NCBI GenBank assembly: GCA_021828935.1
Contig: JAJZCU010000039.1
Span: 1-9,959 of the forward strand
Direction: 5' to 3'
Source: Planctomycetota bacterium
GTDB lineage: Bacteria; Planctomycetota; Phycisphaerae; WQYP01
DNA length: 9,959 nt
Shown here: one piece after another, positions 1 to 7,059 of the stretch
Position numbering within the stretch: the first letter of the stretch is position 1
Layout of the letters: every line of letters starts with the position of its first letter
The notes under the pieces: generated by a model
Told to the model about the DNA's origin: nothing
The model's database searches: none
The model's input: the letters and a program-made list of their open reading frames with translations, nothing else
Position numbers and translations under genes: made by a program

Positions 1-519
1 TACCCCCACTTATTGGCGTGCTGAGCTATTCTAAAACGCCCTCTAAGAAATCTGCGACAAAAGCAGCCAACGTCGCTACGGGCCCGCGAATCGGACTTTG
101 CCGGCGCGCTGGCCGACCGCAGCGGATTGTTGGCCCTCTACATCGCGTGCATGAACCGGGGGCTTCTCGACTTTTACACAGGCCAAAAGATCCTTTTGCA
201 GGGGCATGTCGACCGGCATCATGTCCTTCCGAGGGCTCAGTTCGACGCCGCATCGCGCGCTACCGCGGACACCATCGCGAACATGGCGTTTATTTTGGAA
301 GACGTGAACAGAACGATCAGCCAAACCGGCCCGGAGGTCTATTTGAAAAAGCTATCACTTAAAATAATAAGGAGCCAGTGCATTCCAGAAGACTCGGCGC
401 TTTGGGCGATTGATCGGGCCGAGGAATTTTGGGCGGCGCGAAGGGAACTGCTGGCGCAATCATTTAATGATTTCGTCGCCGGGGCACTGCCGAGTCGTCG
501 CGGCCTCACCGGGGGTTAA
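1..519 (+). pseudogene. C-terminal remnant of a GmrSD/DUF262-like HNH nuclease
   Basis: The frame ending in TAA at 517-519 encodes an HNH-type end (DUF1524-like): a VDRHHVLPRAQF motif, then ANMAF, a conserved Asn region, GPEVYLKK, QCIPED, and an FWAARRELL segment before the C-terminus. This is the layout of the nuclease half of GmrSD/DUF262 proteins, some of which restrict modified DNA. The DUF262 N-terminal half would lie to the left of the window. Conserved-looking sequence (QPTSLRARESDF, then ALADRSGLL) continues upstream of the first usable start, a TTG at 127, back to about base 46. That frame is closed by TGA at 22-24. The bases before it make better sense in another frame (TPTYWRAELF), which ends at TAA 32-34. 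I read this as a frameshift plus stop in a decaying gene; a sequencing error or a short product from TTG 127 are alternatives. It converges on the gene ending at 579. The family assignment rests on motif memory only. Confidence 0.55.
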
Positions 520-538
520 GGGAAAACGGCCCGTGCCA

Positions 539-568
539 CCGCGCGTGCCGCAAAGGCGCTTCGCGCGG
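539..568. terminator. GC-rich hairpin between convergent genes
   Basis: CCGCGCG (539-545) can pair with CGCGCGG (562-568) around a 16-base loop, inside which GCC and GGC can pair again. It sits in the 59-base gap between the convergent ends at 519 and 579. No T-run follows on either strand, so intrinsic termination is doubtful. In sequence this GC-rich, such a stem could be chance. Confidence 0.25.
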
Positions 569-578
569 GCCCACCGCG

Positions 579-1742
579 CTACGTCAGCTTAAGCGGGCGG
601 CGTTTGATCGTCACACGGAATAAATTCCCCTCCCGGTCATCCAGAAATTCGATCGACGGGTATTCCTTCAAGGCACGCAGTATGCCTGTTCCCAAGCCGC
701 GATAGGGAAGTATCTTGGTGGCATGGGAGGTTAGAATGGGATTGCGGATGTTGGAGTTCCCGCTTCGGATATTGGCGATGGTCAGGTCATTGGGCAAATG
801 GCCGGGGCTTATGATTTCCAGGCGGTCATCGAAAAGGAAGATGCGAATGGGCGCTGACACGAAGTAATCACGATGTAAAAAAGCGTTCGCCAGAAGTTCT
901 TCCACGGCCATTCTTGGGATTTCCAATTGGCCGGTGGAATTGACGCTCTGACCGTTCTGCAGGCGGTGGAGGCCGCGTAATAAAAATCCCAGCGCCTTTT
1001 CAAACTGTGTTTCCATCCGGCCTGAAATATCTTGGCTGTCTATATAGACCGACGATGTAATCTCGTTTCCCTGATACCACGCGGCTTTGACATGGCACAC
1101 CGGCAGGATCAGGCGATCAGTTTTGGTAAACAGCAGCACGCCGGCTACGGTGAGCTTGCCGTCGCTTAAGAGCCGCATGTTCGATAGCACTTGATCCAGC
1201 GAAAGATTTATTTCGTCCAAATCACGATCAAACCGCATCTTGAAGAATTCGCGGAAATAATAAAGATCAATATCGGCGGAGGATGTGCCGGCAACGGGGA
1301 CGTCATCACCGTGGATCAGTTGCGCACTTTGGAACATGCGCTGCATTTCTTCCCGCGCGGTCACCTTCCGTTTGTCGCTGCCGCTTTTGACCCAAATCGC
1401 GCCATTGTTGTCCATGTAAGGCTTGCTTAATCCGTCCGGAATCGAAACCACAATCACGACGCCCGCGGCAATGCCGACGTTCTCCGTCAGCGGATTAATG
1501 GGCGGCTGAACCGAGGTAGATGCGGAATTGGCAATAAGTTGATTTAACCTGCGAACGTTTGCGGGGTCGTGCGGATGAATGGCGCCCCCGTCAGTCACTC
1601 CAATGAATATCTGCCCGCCGCCGGAGTTGGCAAGCGCAACCATTTCCGCAGCCAAGGACGCGGCATTGGTGACATCCTGCTTGAACTGGCGGTGACTGTC
1701 CTCGCCGCAGGCGACAATTTGTAATACTTCTGCTGCGTCCAT
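579..1742 (-). CDS. Schlafen/AlbA_2-domain protein with GHKL-like ATPase region
   Basis: A 387-residue protein of the COG2865 type, often annotated as ATP-binding protein or putative transcriptional regulator. Residues about 12-133 form the AlbA_2 (Schlafen-like, nucleic-acid-binding) domain: an opening GEDSHRQFKQDV stretch, ALANSGGGQIFIGVTDGG at 37-54, and IWVKSGSDKRKVTAREE at 116-132. Residues about 275-385 resemble a degenerate GHKL ATPase: EELLANAFLHRDYF (281-294, N-box like), DDRLEIISPGHLP (305-317) and YRGLGTGI (347-354). I chose the ATG at 1742 because AlbA_2 starts right after it and a weak GAAAGG-type ribosome site lies about 12 bases upstream. The open frame continues to 1865, but that 41-residue extension looks unlike the family and would overlap the upstream gene. 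Relatives act as regulators or, in several cases, as parts of defence loci; the substrate is unknown. The broken nuclease gene next to it is compatible with a worn defence island, but that is inference. Confidence 0.8.
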   Translation of the reverse strand: MDAAEVLQIVACGEDSHRQFKQDVTNAASLAAEMVALANSGGGQIFIGVTDGGAIHPHDPANVRRLNQLIANSASTSVQPPINPLTENVGIAAGVVIVVSIPDGLSKPYMDNNGAIWVKSGSDKRKVTAREEMQRMFQSAQLIHGDDVPVAGTSSADIDLYYFREFFKMRFDRDLDEINLSLDQVLSNMRLLSDGKLTVAGVLLFTKTDRLILPVCHVKAAWYQGNEITSSVYIDSQDISGRMETQFEKALGFLLRGLHRLQNGQSVNSTGQLEIPRMAVEELLANAFLHRDYFVSAPIRIFLFDDRLEIISPGHLPNDLTIANIRSGNSNIRNPILTSHATKILPYRGLGTGILRALKEYPSIEFLDDREGNLFRVTIKRRPLKLT

Positions 1743-1821
1743 GTAAGACAACACCCTTTCGTGGACCCGTCTTCCTACCGCGCCAGGGGCAATGCTGTGG
1801 TTCGCATCACTACCATTATGA

Positions 1822-2178
1822 TCATACCGCCGCTCCGCGCAGTCGCTCGGCCAGCAGCCATGCAACGTCCAGTGTAAATAGGATAATCACCACGTCGCCG
1901 ATCACCGTGGCGCCGGGGCCGGCGGGCAGCAGTTTATCCGCGCCCCAAAGCACGAATGCCAACGCCACCAATGCGGCTTTCACCCGGCGCGCCAGCGGCG
2001 GGCGGTGCTCAAGAATCAACACGGCCAGGCCGGCGCAAATTAATGGCGCCGCCGCCAAGACCGCGTGATAATGCGTCAAGACGCTTTTGCCACCGGCGTC
2101 GGACATCAGTAAAAGGGCGCCATCGGCAACAGCAATACATAGCAACAAACCGGAAGCTAAACGCGTGAATGCGCCCAT
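1822..2178 (-). CDS. small four-helix membrane protein, unknown function
   Basis: A 118-residue protein with four hydrophobic segments at about 7-25, 38-57, 66-84 and 91-111, and short polar loops such as EHRPPLARR and DKLLPAGPG. It should be an inner-membrane protein with both ends on the same side. I do not recognise the family and assign no function. The ATG at 2178 gives a compact protein beginning just before the first helix, but no clear Shine-Dalgarno sequence precedes it. The frame stays open to an ATG at 2340, which would add 54 residues rich in Cys, Pro and Arg (two CxC/CC motifs). That extension looks like read-through of non-coding sequence but cannot be excluded. The stop lies 79 bases upstream of the AlbA_2 gene on the same strand, so the two could share a transcript. 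Confidence 0.55.
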   Translation of the reverse strand: MGAFTRLASGLLLCIAVADGALLLMSDAGGKSVLTHYHAVLAAAPLICAGLAVLILEHRPPLARRVKAALVALAFVLWGADKLLPAGPGATVIGDVVIILFTLDVAWLLAERLRGAAV

Positions 2179-2379
2179 GGCCGCAGGGGCGTCAGGTGGC
2201 CGCGACGGCGGGTGCCGCGTTGCGAACCGCTTGGTGCGCGCCGGGCGATCGTTACAGCACGCGCAGGTGCATGCATTCGTTCCAGAACACGGGGTGCCTA
2301 GCTGCGCGGTTGTCGTTTCGGCCAAGTTCATCGGCAACATTCTACCGAAAACGTCGTCCGCTGGCGAACAGGAGCGCCT

Positions 2380-2478
2380 ATGCGCATAATTACCAACGTC
2401 GGACGACCGCCAATAATGCGCATCATCAACTGCTGGGTCGCAGCGGAAAACGCACGCCGGCGCACGGTAATTTGTTAG
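2380..2478 (+). CDS. possible 32-codon leader ORF before the xylanase
   Basis: ATG at 2380 is preceded by AGGAG (2370-2374) with a 5-base spacer, a better ribosome site than most genes here have. The frame runs 32 codons to TAG at 2476-2478, ending 12 bases before the xylanase ATG and in the same reading frame. The peptide repeats itself: it begins MRIITN and has MRIIN again at 13-17, reflecting the repeated ATGCGCAT. It also has several Arg codons (RRR at 26-28). It could be a regulatory leader peptide or a chance ORF. There is no homology that I recognise and no attenuator hairpin that I could define. Confidence 0.3.
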   Translation: MRIITNVGRPPIMRIINCWVAAENARRRTVIC

Positions 2479-2482
2479 AAGG
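2477..2482 (+). promoter_or_regulatory. Shine-Dalgarno of the xylanase gene
   Basis: AGAAGG lies 8 bases before the ATG at 2491 and supports that start. It overlaps the TAG of the possible leader ORF, so ribosomes finishing the leader would sit on it. Confidence 0.6.
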
Positions 2483-2490
2483 ATATCCCA

Positions 2491-4245
2491 ATGGCCACTA
2501 ATTTATTTACCGTGACAGGAATCCTGACGGGACTGGTTTTGCTGTCGGGCGGCGCCGCAGCTTCACTGGCCGCCCCCGCATCAAAGGGCGTGCAACTATT
2601 GGGCGCACAACCGCTTGTACCAAAAGTTCTGCTTAATAATAATGGGCACTTCGCCACGGCCCAGATACGCCGCGACGGCCCCCGCCACGCCGCCGCGCTG
2701 CAAATTAATGTGTTTGCAAAACCACCCAAGCCATGGCAGTCGCAGCTTTTAATTCCGCTAAAGCGCGGCGTCCACGTCGGCGACAAGCTGGTGATCCGCT
2801 TTAAAGAACGCAGTGTGGACGCCGATAAACAAACAGATATTGCCGCATCTTTGGGCTACACCCATGCCCCTTGGTCGGATTTATGGATGAAATCCGTTCC
2901 GGCCGGGCGCCACTGGAAAACCGTACAGGGCCGACTCACGGCGATGCAAAATTTGCGGCGCAGCGATGTCGGCATCTATTTCACGCTGGGCGGCCAGGCC
3001 CAACGCGTGCAGATTTGCGATGTAACGTTGACGCGCGTGGGCCGCGGCGCCATCACCGCAAGCTTCGGCGGCCCGTGGCTGGCGGCGGCGGAGGCGCGCA
3101 TCAGGAAATACCGCATGGCGCCACTGACGGTGCGGGTAACCAATCGTCACGGCGGACCGGTGGCCAACGCCGCCGTGCATGTCAACATGGTGCGGCACGC
3201 ATTTCCGTTCGGGACGGCGGTCTCCGCGCAAATGCTCATGAATCCGTCGCCCAACCGTCACCGATACCGCCAGACATTGCTAAAGTATTACAACCACGTG
3301 GAAATCGAAAACGGCTTGAAGTGGGGCTGCTGGCACAATCGGACCCGGCGCACCGTTACGCTGCGGGCCGTGCGCTGGTTGCGGGAGCACCACCTGCGGA
3401 TCCGCGGGCATAATCTGGTCTGGCCCGCGTGGAAGTACATGCCGCGATACGTACATGCTCTTGCCGCGCACAAAAAGCAATTGACGCGGGCGATAACGCG
3501 GCATGTGTTTCGCGAGGTGCGCGCCATCGGCGACAATGTGGACTGCTGGGATGTGGTCAACGAACCGCTGGACAATCATGTGCTGCAGGACATTTTGGGA
3601 AACCGTATCGTTCTTGATTGCTATAAAGCCGCACACCGGGCGAATCCATCTATTCCATTGTATGTGAACGAATATAACATCGTTGTGGACAATGGCGATG
3701 ACGTGGCGCAGCAGAACGCGTACGCCAAACTCATCGGTTACTTAATTAAGCACAAGGCGCCGCTGGGTGGAATTGGCTTGCAGTGCCACTTCGGCATGCA
3801 GCTCACGCCGCCGGCCAAGGTCGTGGCCATCTTGAACCGATTCGCCCGATTCAAGAAGCTTTTGGCGGTCACGGAATTGGATATTAACGTGCCCAATCAG
3901 ACGGTTCAGGCGGCCTACATGCACGCTTTTTTAATCGCCGCATTCAGCGTTCCGCAGGTGGTGGGCATTAACCAGTGGGGCTTCTGGGCCGGCAGAGATT
4001 GGCTGCCGCAGTGCGCCCTTTGGAACAAACAATGGCGATTGCGCCCCGTGGGCAAGGCGTTTATTCAGTTGGTGCGGCATGCGTGGTGGACTAAAAAGAA
4101 AGGAAAGAGCAACGCTGCCGGGCGATTCGAGGTCCGCGGGTTTTTGGGAACGTACCGTGTGAGCGTGACGGCCCGTGGAAGAACCGTGAGGACCAACACG
4201 GTGCTGCGCCAGCCCGGCGGTAAAGTTACCGTCACGATTCCATGA
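2491..4245 (+). CDS. secreted GH10 endo-1,4-beta-xylanase with N-terminal beta-rich module
   Basis: A 584-residue glycoside hydrolase family 10 enzyme, predicted to cut internal beta-1,4 bonds of xylan with retention. Residues 1-28 look like a signal peptide (hydrophobic core GILTGLVLLSGGAAA, Ala-rich cleavage region), so it is exported. About 35-185 is a beta-rich, jelly-roll-like module resembling carbohydrate-binding modules of the CBM4/9/22 kind. The GH10 barrel covers about 210-530: PFGTAVS (239-245), ENGLKW (273-278), RGHNLVWPAW (305-314), WDVVNEP with acid/base Glu358, GGIGLQCHF (426-434), and TELD with nucleophile Glu462, then NQWGFW (494-499). The last ~45 residues (from GRFEVRGFLGTYRV) form a short beta segment. 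Both catalytic Glu are present, so activity is expected. The usual LVWHSQ after the barrel His is LVWPAW here, altering two positions near the glycone subsites. Length exceeds a bare GH10 domain (about 300-350) because of the added modules. No polymer-binding anchor is seen at the C-terminus. Confidence 0.93.
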   Translation: MATNLFTVTGILTGLVLLSGGAAASLAAPASKGVQLLGAQPLVPKVLLNNNGHFATAQIRRDGPRHAAALQINVFAKPPKPWQSQLLIPLKRGVHVGDKLVIRFKERSVDADKQTDIAASLGYTHAPWSDLWMKSVPAGRHWKTVQGRLTAMQNLRRSDVGIYFTLGGQAQRVQICDVTLTRVGRGAITASFGGPWLAAAEARIRKYRMAPLTVRVTNRHGGPVANAAVHVNMVRHAFPFGTAVSAQMLMNPSPNRHRYRQTLLKYYNHVEIENGLKWGCWHNRTRRTVTLRAVRWLREHHLRIRGHNLVWPAWKYMPRYVHALAAHKKQLTRAITRHVFREVRAIGDNVDCWDVVNEPLDNHVLQDILGNRIVLDCYKAAHRANPSIPLYVNEYNIVVDNGDDVAQQNAYAKLIGYLIKHKAPLGGIGLQCHFGMQLTPPAKVVAILNRFARFKKLLAVTELDINVPNQTVQAAYMHAFLIAAFSVPQVVGINQWGFWAGRDWLPQCALWNKQWRLRPVGKAFIQLVRHAWWTKKKGKSNAAGRFEVRGFLGTYRVSVTARGRTVRTNTVLRQPGGKVTVTIP

Positions 4246-4283
4246 TGGTGCTCAGCCGCCGATGGGCAACGCCACCGGCCATG

Positions 4284-4303
4284 CCCGTCGACGGGTTTTC
4301 TTT
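4284..4303 (+). terminator. intrinsic terminator-like hairpin after the xylanase
   Basis: The perfect palindrome CCCGTCGACGGG (4284-4295) can fold as a 4-bp GC stem with a TCGA loop and is followed at once by TTTTCTTT (4296-4303). It starts 39 bases after the xylanase stop. A competing stem pairs GATGGGCA (4261-4268) with TGCCCGTC (4282-4289). The short stem makes efficiency uncertain, but the position and T-run fit a Rho-independent terminator separating the xylanase from the transporter gene. Confidence 0.5.
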
Positions 4304-4400
4304 CCCTGTTCTGATCATCAATCATTGGTTGCATAAGCCGGGCTGATTAATCGCCGCTGTTTGTTAACCATTGTCAAGCCGATTCTTGCGAGGAAACGTG

Positions 4401-5735
4401 ATGGAACGCCTGACCTCTCCCGAACTTTCCGCTGGCGGAGCGCGCCCGGGCCGCTACCGCTGGGCCATTTGCGCGGCGCTGTTTTTGGTGACCACCATTA
4501 ACTATATGGACCGCTTCATGCTCTCTCTCATGGCGCACCACCTTTTTCACACCCTGCATTTCACGCAGGTAGATTACGGTTATATTTCCGCCGTATTCGG
4601 CGCGTTTTATGCCGTGGGCTACGCGCTGTGCGGTTATTTCATGGACGCTGCGGGCATCTGGTTGGGGTTCGCCCTAACGGTGATCATTTTCAGCGGCGCG
4701 GAAATGAGCATGACTTTCACCACCACGGTGGCCGGTTTTATGATAGCCCAAGCCGTGCTGGGCCTGGCGCAGGGGGCCAATTTTCCGGGCGCCATTAAAG
4801 CCGTGGGCCAGTGGTTTCCCAAGAAAGGACGGGCGCTGACCACCGGCATCTTCAATGCCGGCACAAGCCTTGGCCTGGTGGCGGCGCCACTACTGGGGGC
4901 GGCTCTCGTCGCGCTGGGGCTTTCATGGCAATGGGCGTTTATGGCTGCCGGGCTCATCGGCGTGGTCTGGACGCTCTGGTGGATGCTTTGGTACAAGTCG
5001 CCGGAAACAAATCCGCGCCTTTCCGCCGACGAATTGGCGTACATCAGAAGCGATCCGCCCGAGGCCCCGGTTCGCGTCGGCTGGGCCACTTTATTGGCCT
5101 ATAAGCAATCTTGGTCGTTTGTGCTGGCCACCGCCATGACCAGCCCCGTATGGTGGTTCTGGCTGATCTGGATTCCCGGATTCTTTTATAAAGTTCACCA
5201 TGTTAAAATCCTCAAATTAATCCTGCCCATGTTGATTATTTATGGAATGGCGGATCTGGGCAGCATTGGCGGCGGCTGGCTTTCCAGTTATTTTCTGACG
5301 CGCGGGTGGACCTTAAGCGGGGCCCGCAAAACCGCCATGCTCATTTCGGCGCTGCTGGTGGTTCCGGTCTTTGCCGCGGCGATTGTTAGCAACTATCTTC
5401 TCGCCGCATTTTTCATCGGATTGGCCGCCGCCGGACACCAGGGCTTTTCGGCCAATCTTTACACCATGGCGTCTGATACCATGCCCGGAAAAGTGGTGGG
5501 TTCATTGGTGGGTCTGGGCGGCTGTGTTGCCTCGATTATTAGTGCGTTTGTCTCAGCCGGCGTGGGCTGGTTTTTAACGGAAACTCACAACCAATATTTT
5601 CTTCTTTTCGCCATCGCCAGTTCCGCCTATTTGCTGGCCCTGTTGGTCATTCAAGTAATCAATCCCCAATGGCAATCCGCAGCGCCAAGCATCGTGGCGG
5701 ATTCCCCGGGCGCCGCCGGGACCACGCCGGCATGA
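4401..5735 (+). CDS. MFS transporter, anion:cation symporter (ACS) type
   Basis: A 444-residue inner-membrane protein with about 12 hydrophobic helices, split by a polar loop at roughly 188-225. Signatures of the ACS subfamily, which carries hexuronates, glucarate, tartrate and other organic anions with protons, are clear: INYMDRFMLS in helix 1 (33-42), GLAQGANFPGAIKAV (121-135) with QWFPKKGRAL (137-146), GIFNAGTSLG (149-158), and PETNPRLSADELAYI (191-205). I chose the ATG at 4401 because GAGG lies 7 bases upstream; the frame extends to a TTG at 4371 without support. It follows the xylanase by 155 bases and converges with the hydroxyproline operon, leaving only 10 bases between stops. The substrate cannot be read from sequence. 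Two contexts suggest different cargo: a uronic acid from glucuronoxylan, or a hydroxyproline-related compound. The family leans to the former. Confidence 0.85.
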   Translation: MERLTSPELSAGGARPGRYRWAICAALFLVTTINYMDRFMLSLMAHHLFHTLHFTQVDYGYISAVFGAFYAVGYALCGYFMDAAGIWLGFALTVIIFSGAEMSMTFTTTVAGFMIAQAVLGLAQGANFPGAIKAVGQWFPKKGRALTTGIFNAGTSLGLVAAPLLGAALVALGLSWQWAFMAAGLIGVVWTLWWMLWYKSPETNPRLSADELAYIRSDPPEAPVRVGWATLLAYKQSWSFVLATAMTSPVWWFWLIWIPGFFYKVHHVKILKLILPMLIIYGMADLGSIGGGWLSSYFLTRGWTLSGARKTAMLISALLVVPVFAAAIVSNYLLAAFFIGLAAAGHQGFSANLYTMASDTMPGKVVGSLVGLGGCVASIISAFVSAGVGWFLTETHNQYFLLFAIASSAYLLALLVIQVINPQWQSAAPSIVADSPGAAGTTPA

Positions 5736-5751
5736 TCCACGTCGATCATGC
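5730..5751. terminator. inverted repeat spanning both convergent stop codons
   Basis: GCATGATC (5730-5737) and GATCATGC (5744-5751) are perfect inverted repeats around a 6-base loop. The left arm contains the transporter's TGA (5733-5735) and the right arm contains the complement of the TGA ending the FAD-protein gene (5746-5748). An RNA hairpin would form at the 3' end of either transcript. There is no T-run on either strand, so it may be a weak bidirectional terminator or an RNA-end stabiliser rather than a classic intrinsic terminator. Confidence 0.4.
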
Positions 5752-7059
5752 TCCCCCGTCCGCTGCCAATGTTGCAACGCGGGCGGGCAGTATGGGCGGG
5801 CGGATGCGCAGGTCGTTCTCCGCGCCTGTAATAAAGGCTACGGCTGGCCCGCAGATGCGGCCCTGGCACGGGCCCATGCCGCAGCGTGTGTGCAATTTCG
5901 CGTCGTGCAGCGAATGGAATGTTTGGTCGCCATCACCAATGGTCAATTGGCCCAGCGTGACATCCTCACAACGGCATATGATCTCATCGGGGCCGGCCAG
6001 GGTCTTGAGCTCCGGCCGCAACGTAAAGGCTTTCTCCAACCGTGCGGTGAAGGCCAGCGCTGCATCGCGATTACCAAACAATCGCGCTGTCTGCGTTGTG
6101 CGTCCCGCCGCCGCAAGCCCTGCAATTTGCCCTTCCACAATCGCCTTTTCCACGCCGCCGATGCCGGTTAACTCCCCCGCCGCGAACACATGCTTGACGG
6201 ACGTTTCCTGACAATCATCCACGGCCACGCATCCAGGGCGCGCGAACTTGCAGCCGGCCAGGGCCGCCAATTCCACGTTGGCCACCAAGCCGAAACCGCA
6301 CGCGAGATAATCGGCGGTTTCAACCCGGCGTCGCTTTCCGATTTGCAAAGTAACCGAAAGCCTGCCGCCACTTTCTTGGGCCCTCAGCGGCCACGCGTCC
6401 GCGCAGTAGCGCGTGCCAATTAACCCGCCGCGCAGAAGGGCTGCCTGCAGCAGCTTTGCGGGCGTGCGAGCCAGACCGGCGGCGAAGCGCAAAATTTCCG
6501 CGGAGTGGGCCTGTTCGGCGATCAACGGTACGATGGCGCCGGCGTGGCGTAAATAATTGGCAACCGCCAGCAGCAACGGGCCCGAGCCCGCCACGATCAC
6601 GCGGCGGCCGACAATGGGCAAGCCCGATTTTACCAGCGATTGCAGGCCGCCGGCGCCCATCACTCGCGGATGCGTCCAGCCGGGGAATGGCAGGAACAAT
6701 TCGCGCGCCCCGGTCGCCAAAATTAATTTATCATAATGAATTTCCAGAGCGCCACGCTCGCTTTCGGCCAATAGCACGTTCGCACGGGGCATGCCCACCA
6801 CACGGGTTTGCTGTAAACGTGCCAGACCACCCGACCCGGCAGCGCTGCGCTGCAAATGGTTAATCCATCTGGTGGCCAGAACCGATTTGCCATGCCGCGC
6901 GTTGTTGGCGCGCCGCCAAATTTGTCCCCCCGCGTAACCATTGTCATCCACCAATGCGGCGTGCGCTCCAGCGGCACACGCGGTGGCTGCCGCGGCCATG
7001 CCCGCAGGTCCGGCGCCAATGATTACAATATCAAATATCTCGCGGCGCAATTCACCCAC
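5746..7059 (-). CDS. FAD oxidoreductase subunit with BFD-like [2Fe-2S] domain (D-hydroxyproline dehydrogenase type)
   Basis: A 437-residue flavoprotein of the class forming the large subunit of hetero-oligomeric amino-acid dehydrogenases (HcnB, octopine/nopaline oxidase, dye-linked proline and D-hydroxyproline dehydrogenases). The N-terminus has a Rossmann FAD motif, IVIIGAGPAG (11-20), with Asp38-Asp39 after strand 2, then GGQIWRR (44-50) and LILATGARE (112-120). A second dinucleotide motif, VIVAGSGPLL, lies at 154-163, and VFAAGELTGIGGVEKA (291-306) is the C-terminal FAD-binding segment. Residues 362-398 carry a bacterioferritin-ferredoxin-like cluster site: CRC (362-364), then C393-GMGP-C398, probably binding [2Fe-2S]. 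The start is GTG at 7059, with GGAGG 9 bases upstream, and overlaps the preceding stop by 8 bases, so the two are probably translationally coupled. As the last gene of the operon it would pass electrons from the DAO-like subunit via the small ferredoxin-like subunit to an acceptor. The substrate assignment comes from the neighbouring epimerase. Confidence 0.85.
   Translation of the reverse strand: MGELRREIFDIVIIGAGPAGMAAAATACAAGAHAALVDDNGYAGGQIWRRANNARHGKSVLATRWINHLQRSAAGSGGLARLQQTRVVGMPRANVLLAESERGALEIHYDKLILATGARELFLPFPGWTHPRVMGAGGLQSLVKSGLPIVGRRVIVAGSGPLLLAVANYLRHAGAIVPLIAEQAHSAEILRFAAGLARTPAKLLQAALLRGGLIGTRYCADAWPLRAQESGGRLSVTLQIGKRRRVETADYLACGFGLVANVELAALAGCKFARPGCVAVDDCQETSVKHVFAAGELTGIGGVEKAIVEGQIAGLAAAGRTTQTARLFGNRDAALAFTARLEKAFTLRPELKTLAGPDEIICRCEDVTLGQLTIGDGDQTFHSLHDAKLHTRCGMGPCQGRICGPAVAFITGAENDLRIRPPILPARVATLAADGGA

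Larger units (their letters stand above)
2179..2490. other. divergent intergenic region upstream of the xylanase
   Basis: About 310 bases between the minus-strand membrane protein and the plus-strand xylanase. Promoters for both directions would be expected here, but I find no hexamer pair close enough to consensus to call; the best, CATAAT at 2385-2390, has only a poor -35 match 17 bases upstream. The identical palindromic octamer ATGCGCAT occurs at 2380-2387 and 2416-2423. A possible leader ORF occupies 2380-2478. Otherwise I see nothing definable. Confidence 0.5.

Noticed and set aside
1817..1826. Perfect 10-base palindrome TATGATCATA at the membrane protein stop
   Set aside because: Too short to form a useful hairpin, and no second copy in a promoter-like place was seen; a chance palindrome is the simplest reading.
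1743..1865. N-terminal extension of the AlbA_2 protein to an ATG at 1865
   Set aside because: The 41 extra residues do not resemble the family, would overlap the upstream gene, and the ATG at 1742 lies just before the domain.
4371..4400. TTG start 10 codons upstream for the transporter
   Set aside because: The ATG at 4401 has GAGG at the right distance, and the extension has no ribosome site.
5669..6211. A 180-codon plus-strand open frame over the transporter and FAD-protein ends
   Set aside because: Both strands here are explained by genes with clear motifs; this frame has none.
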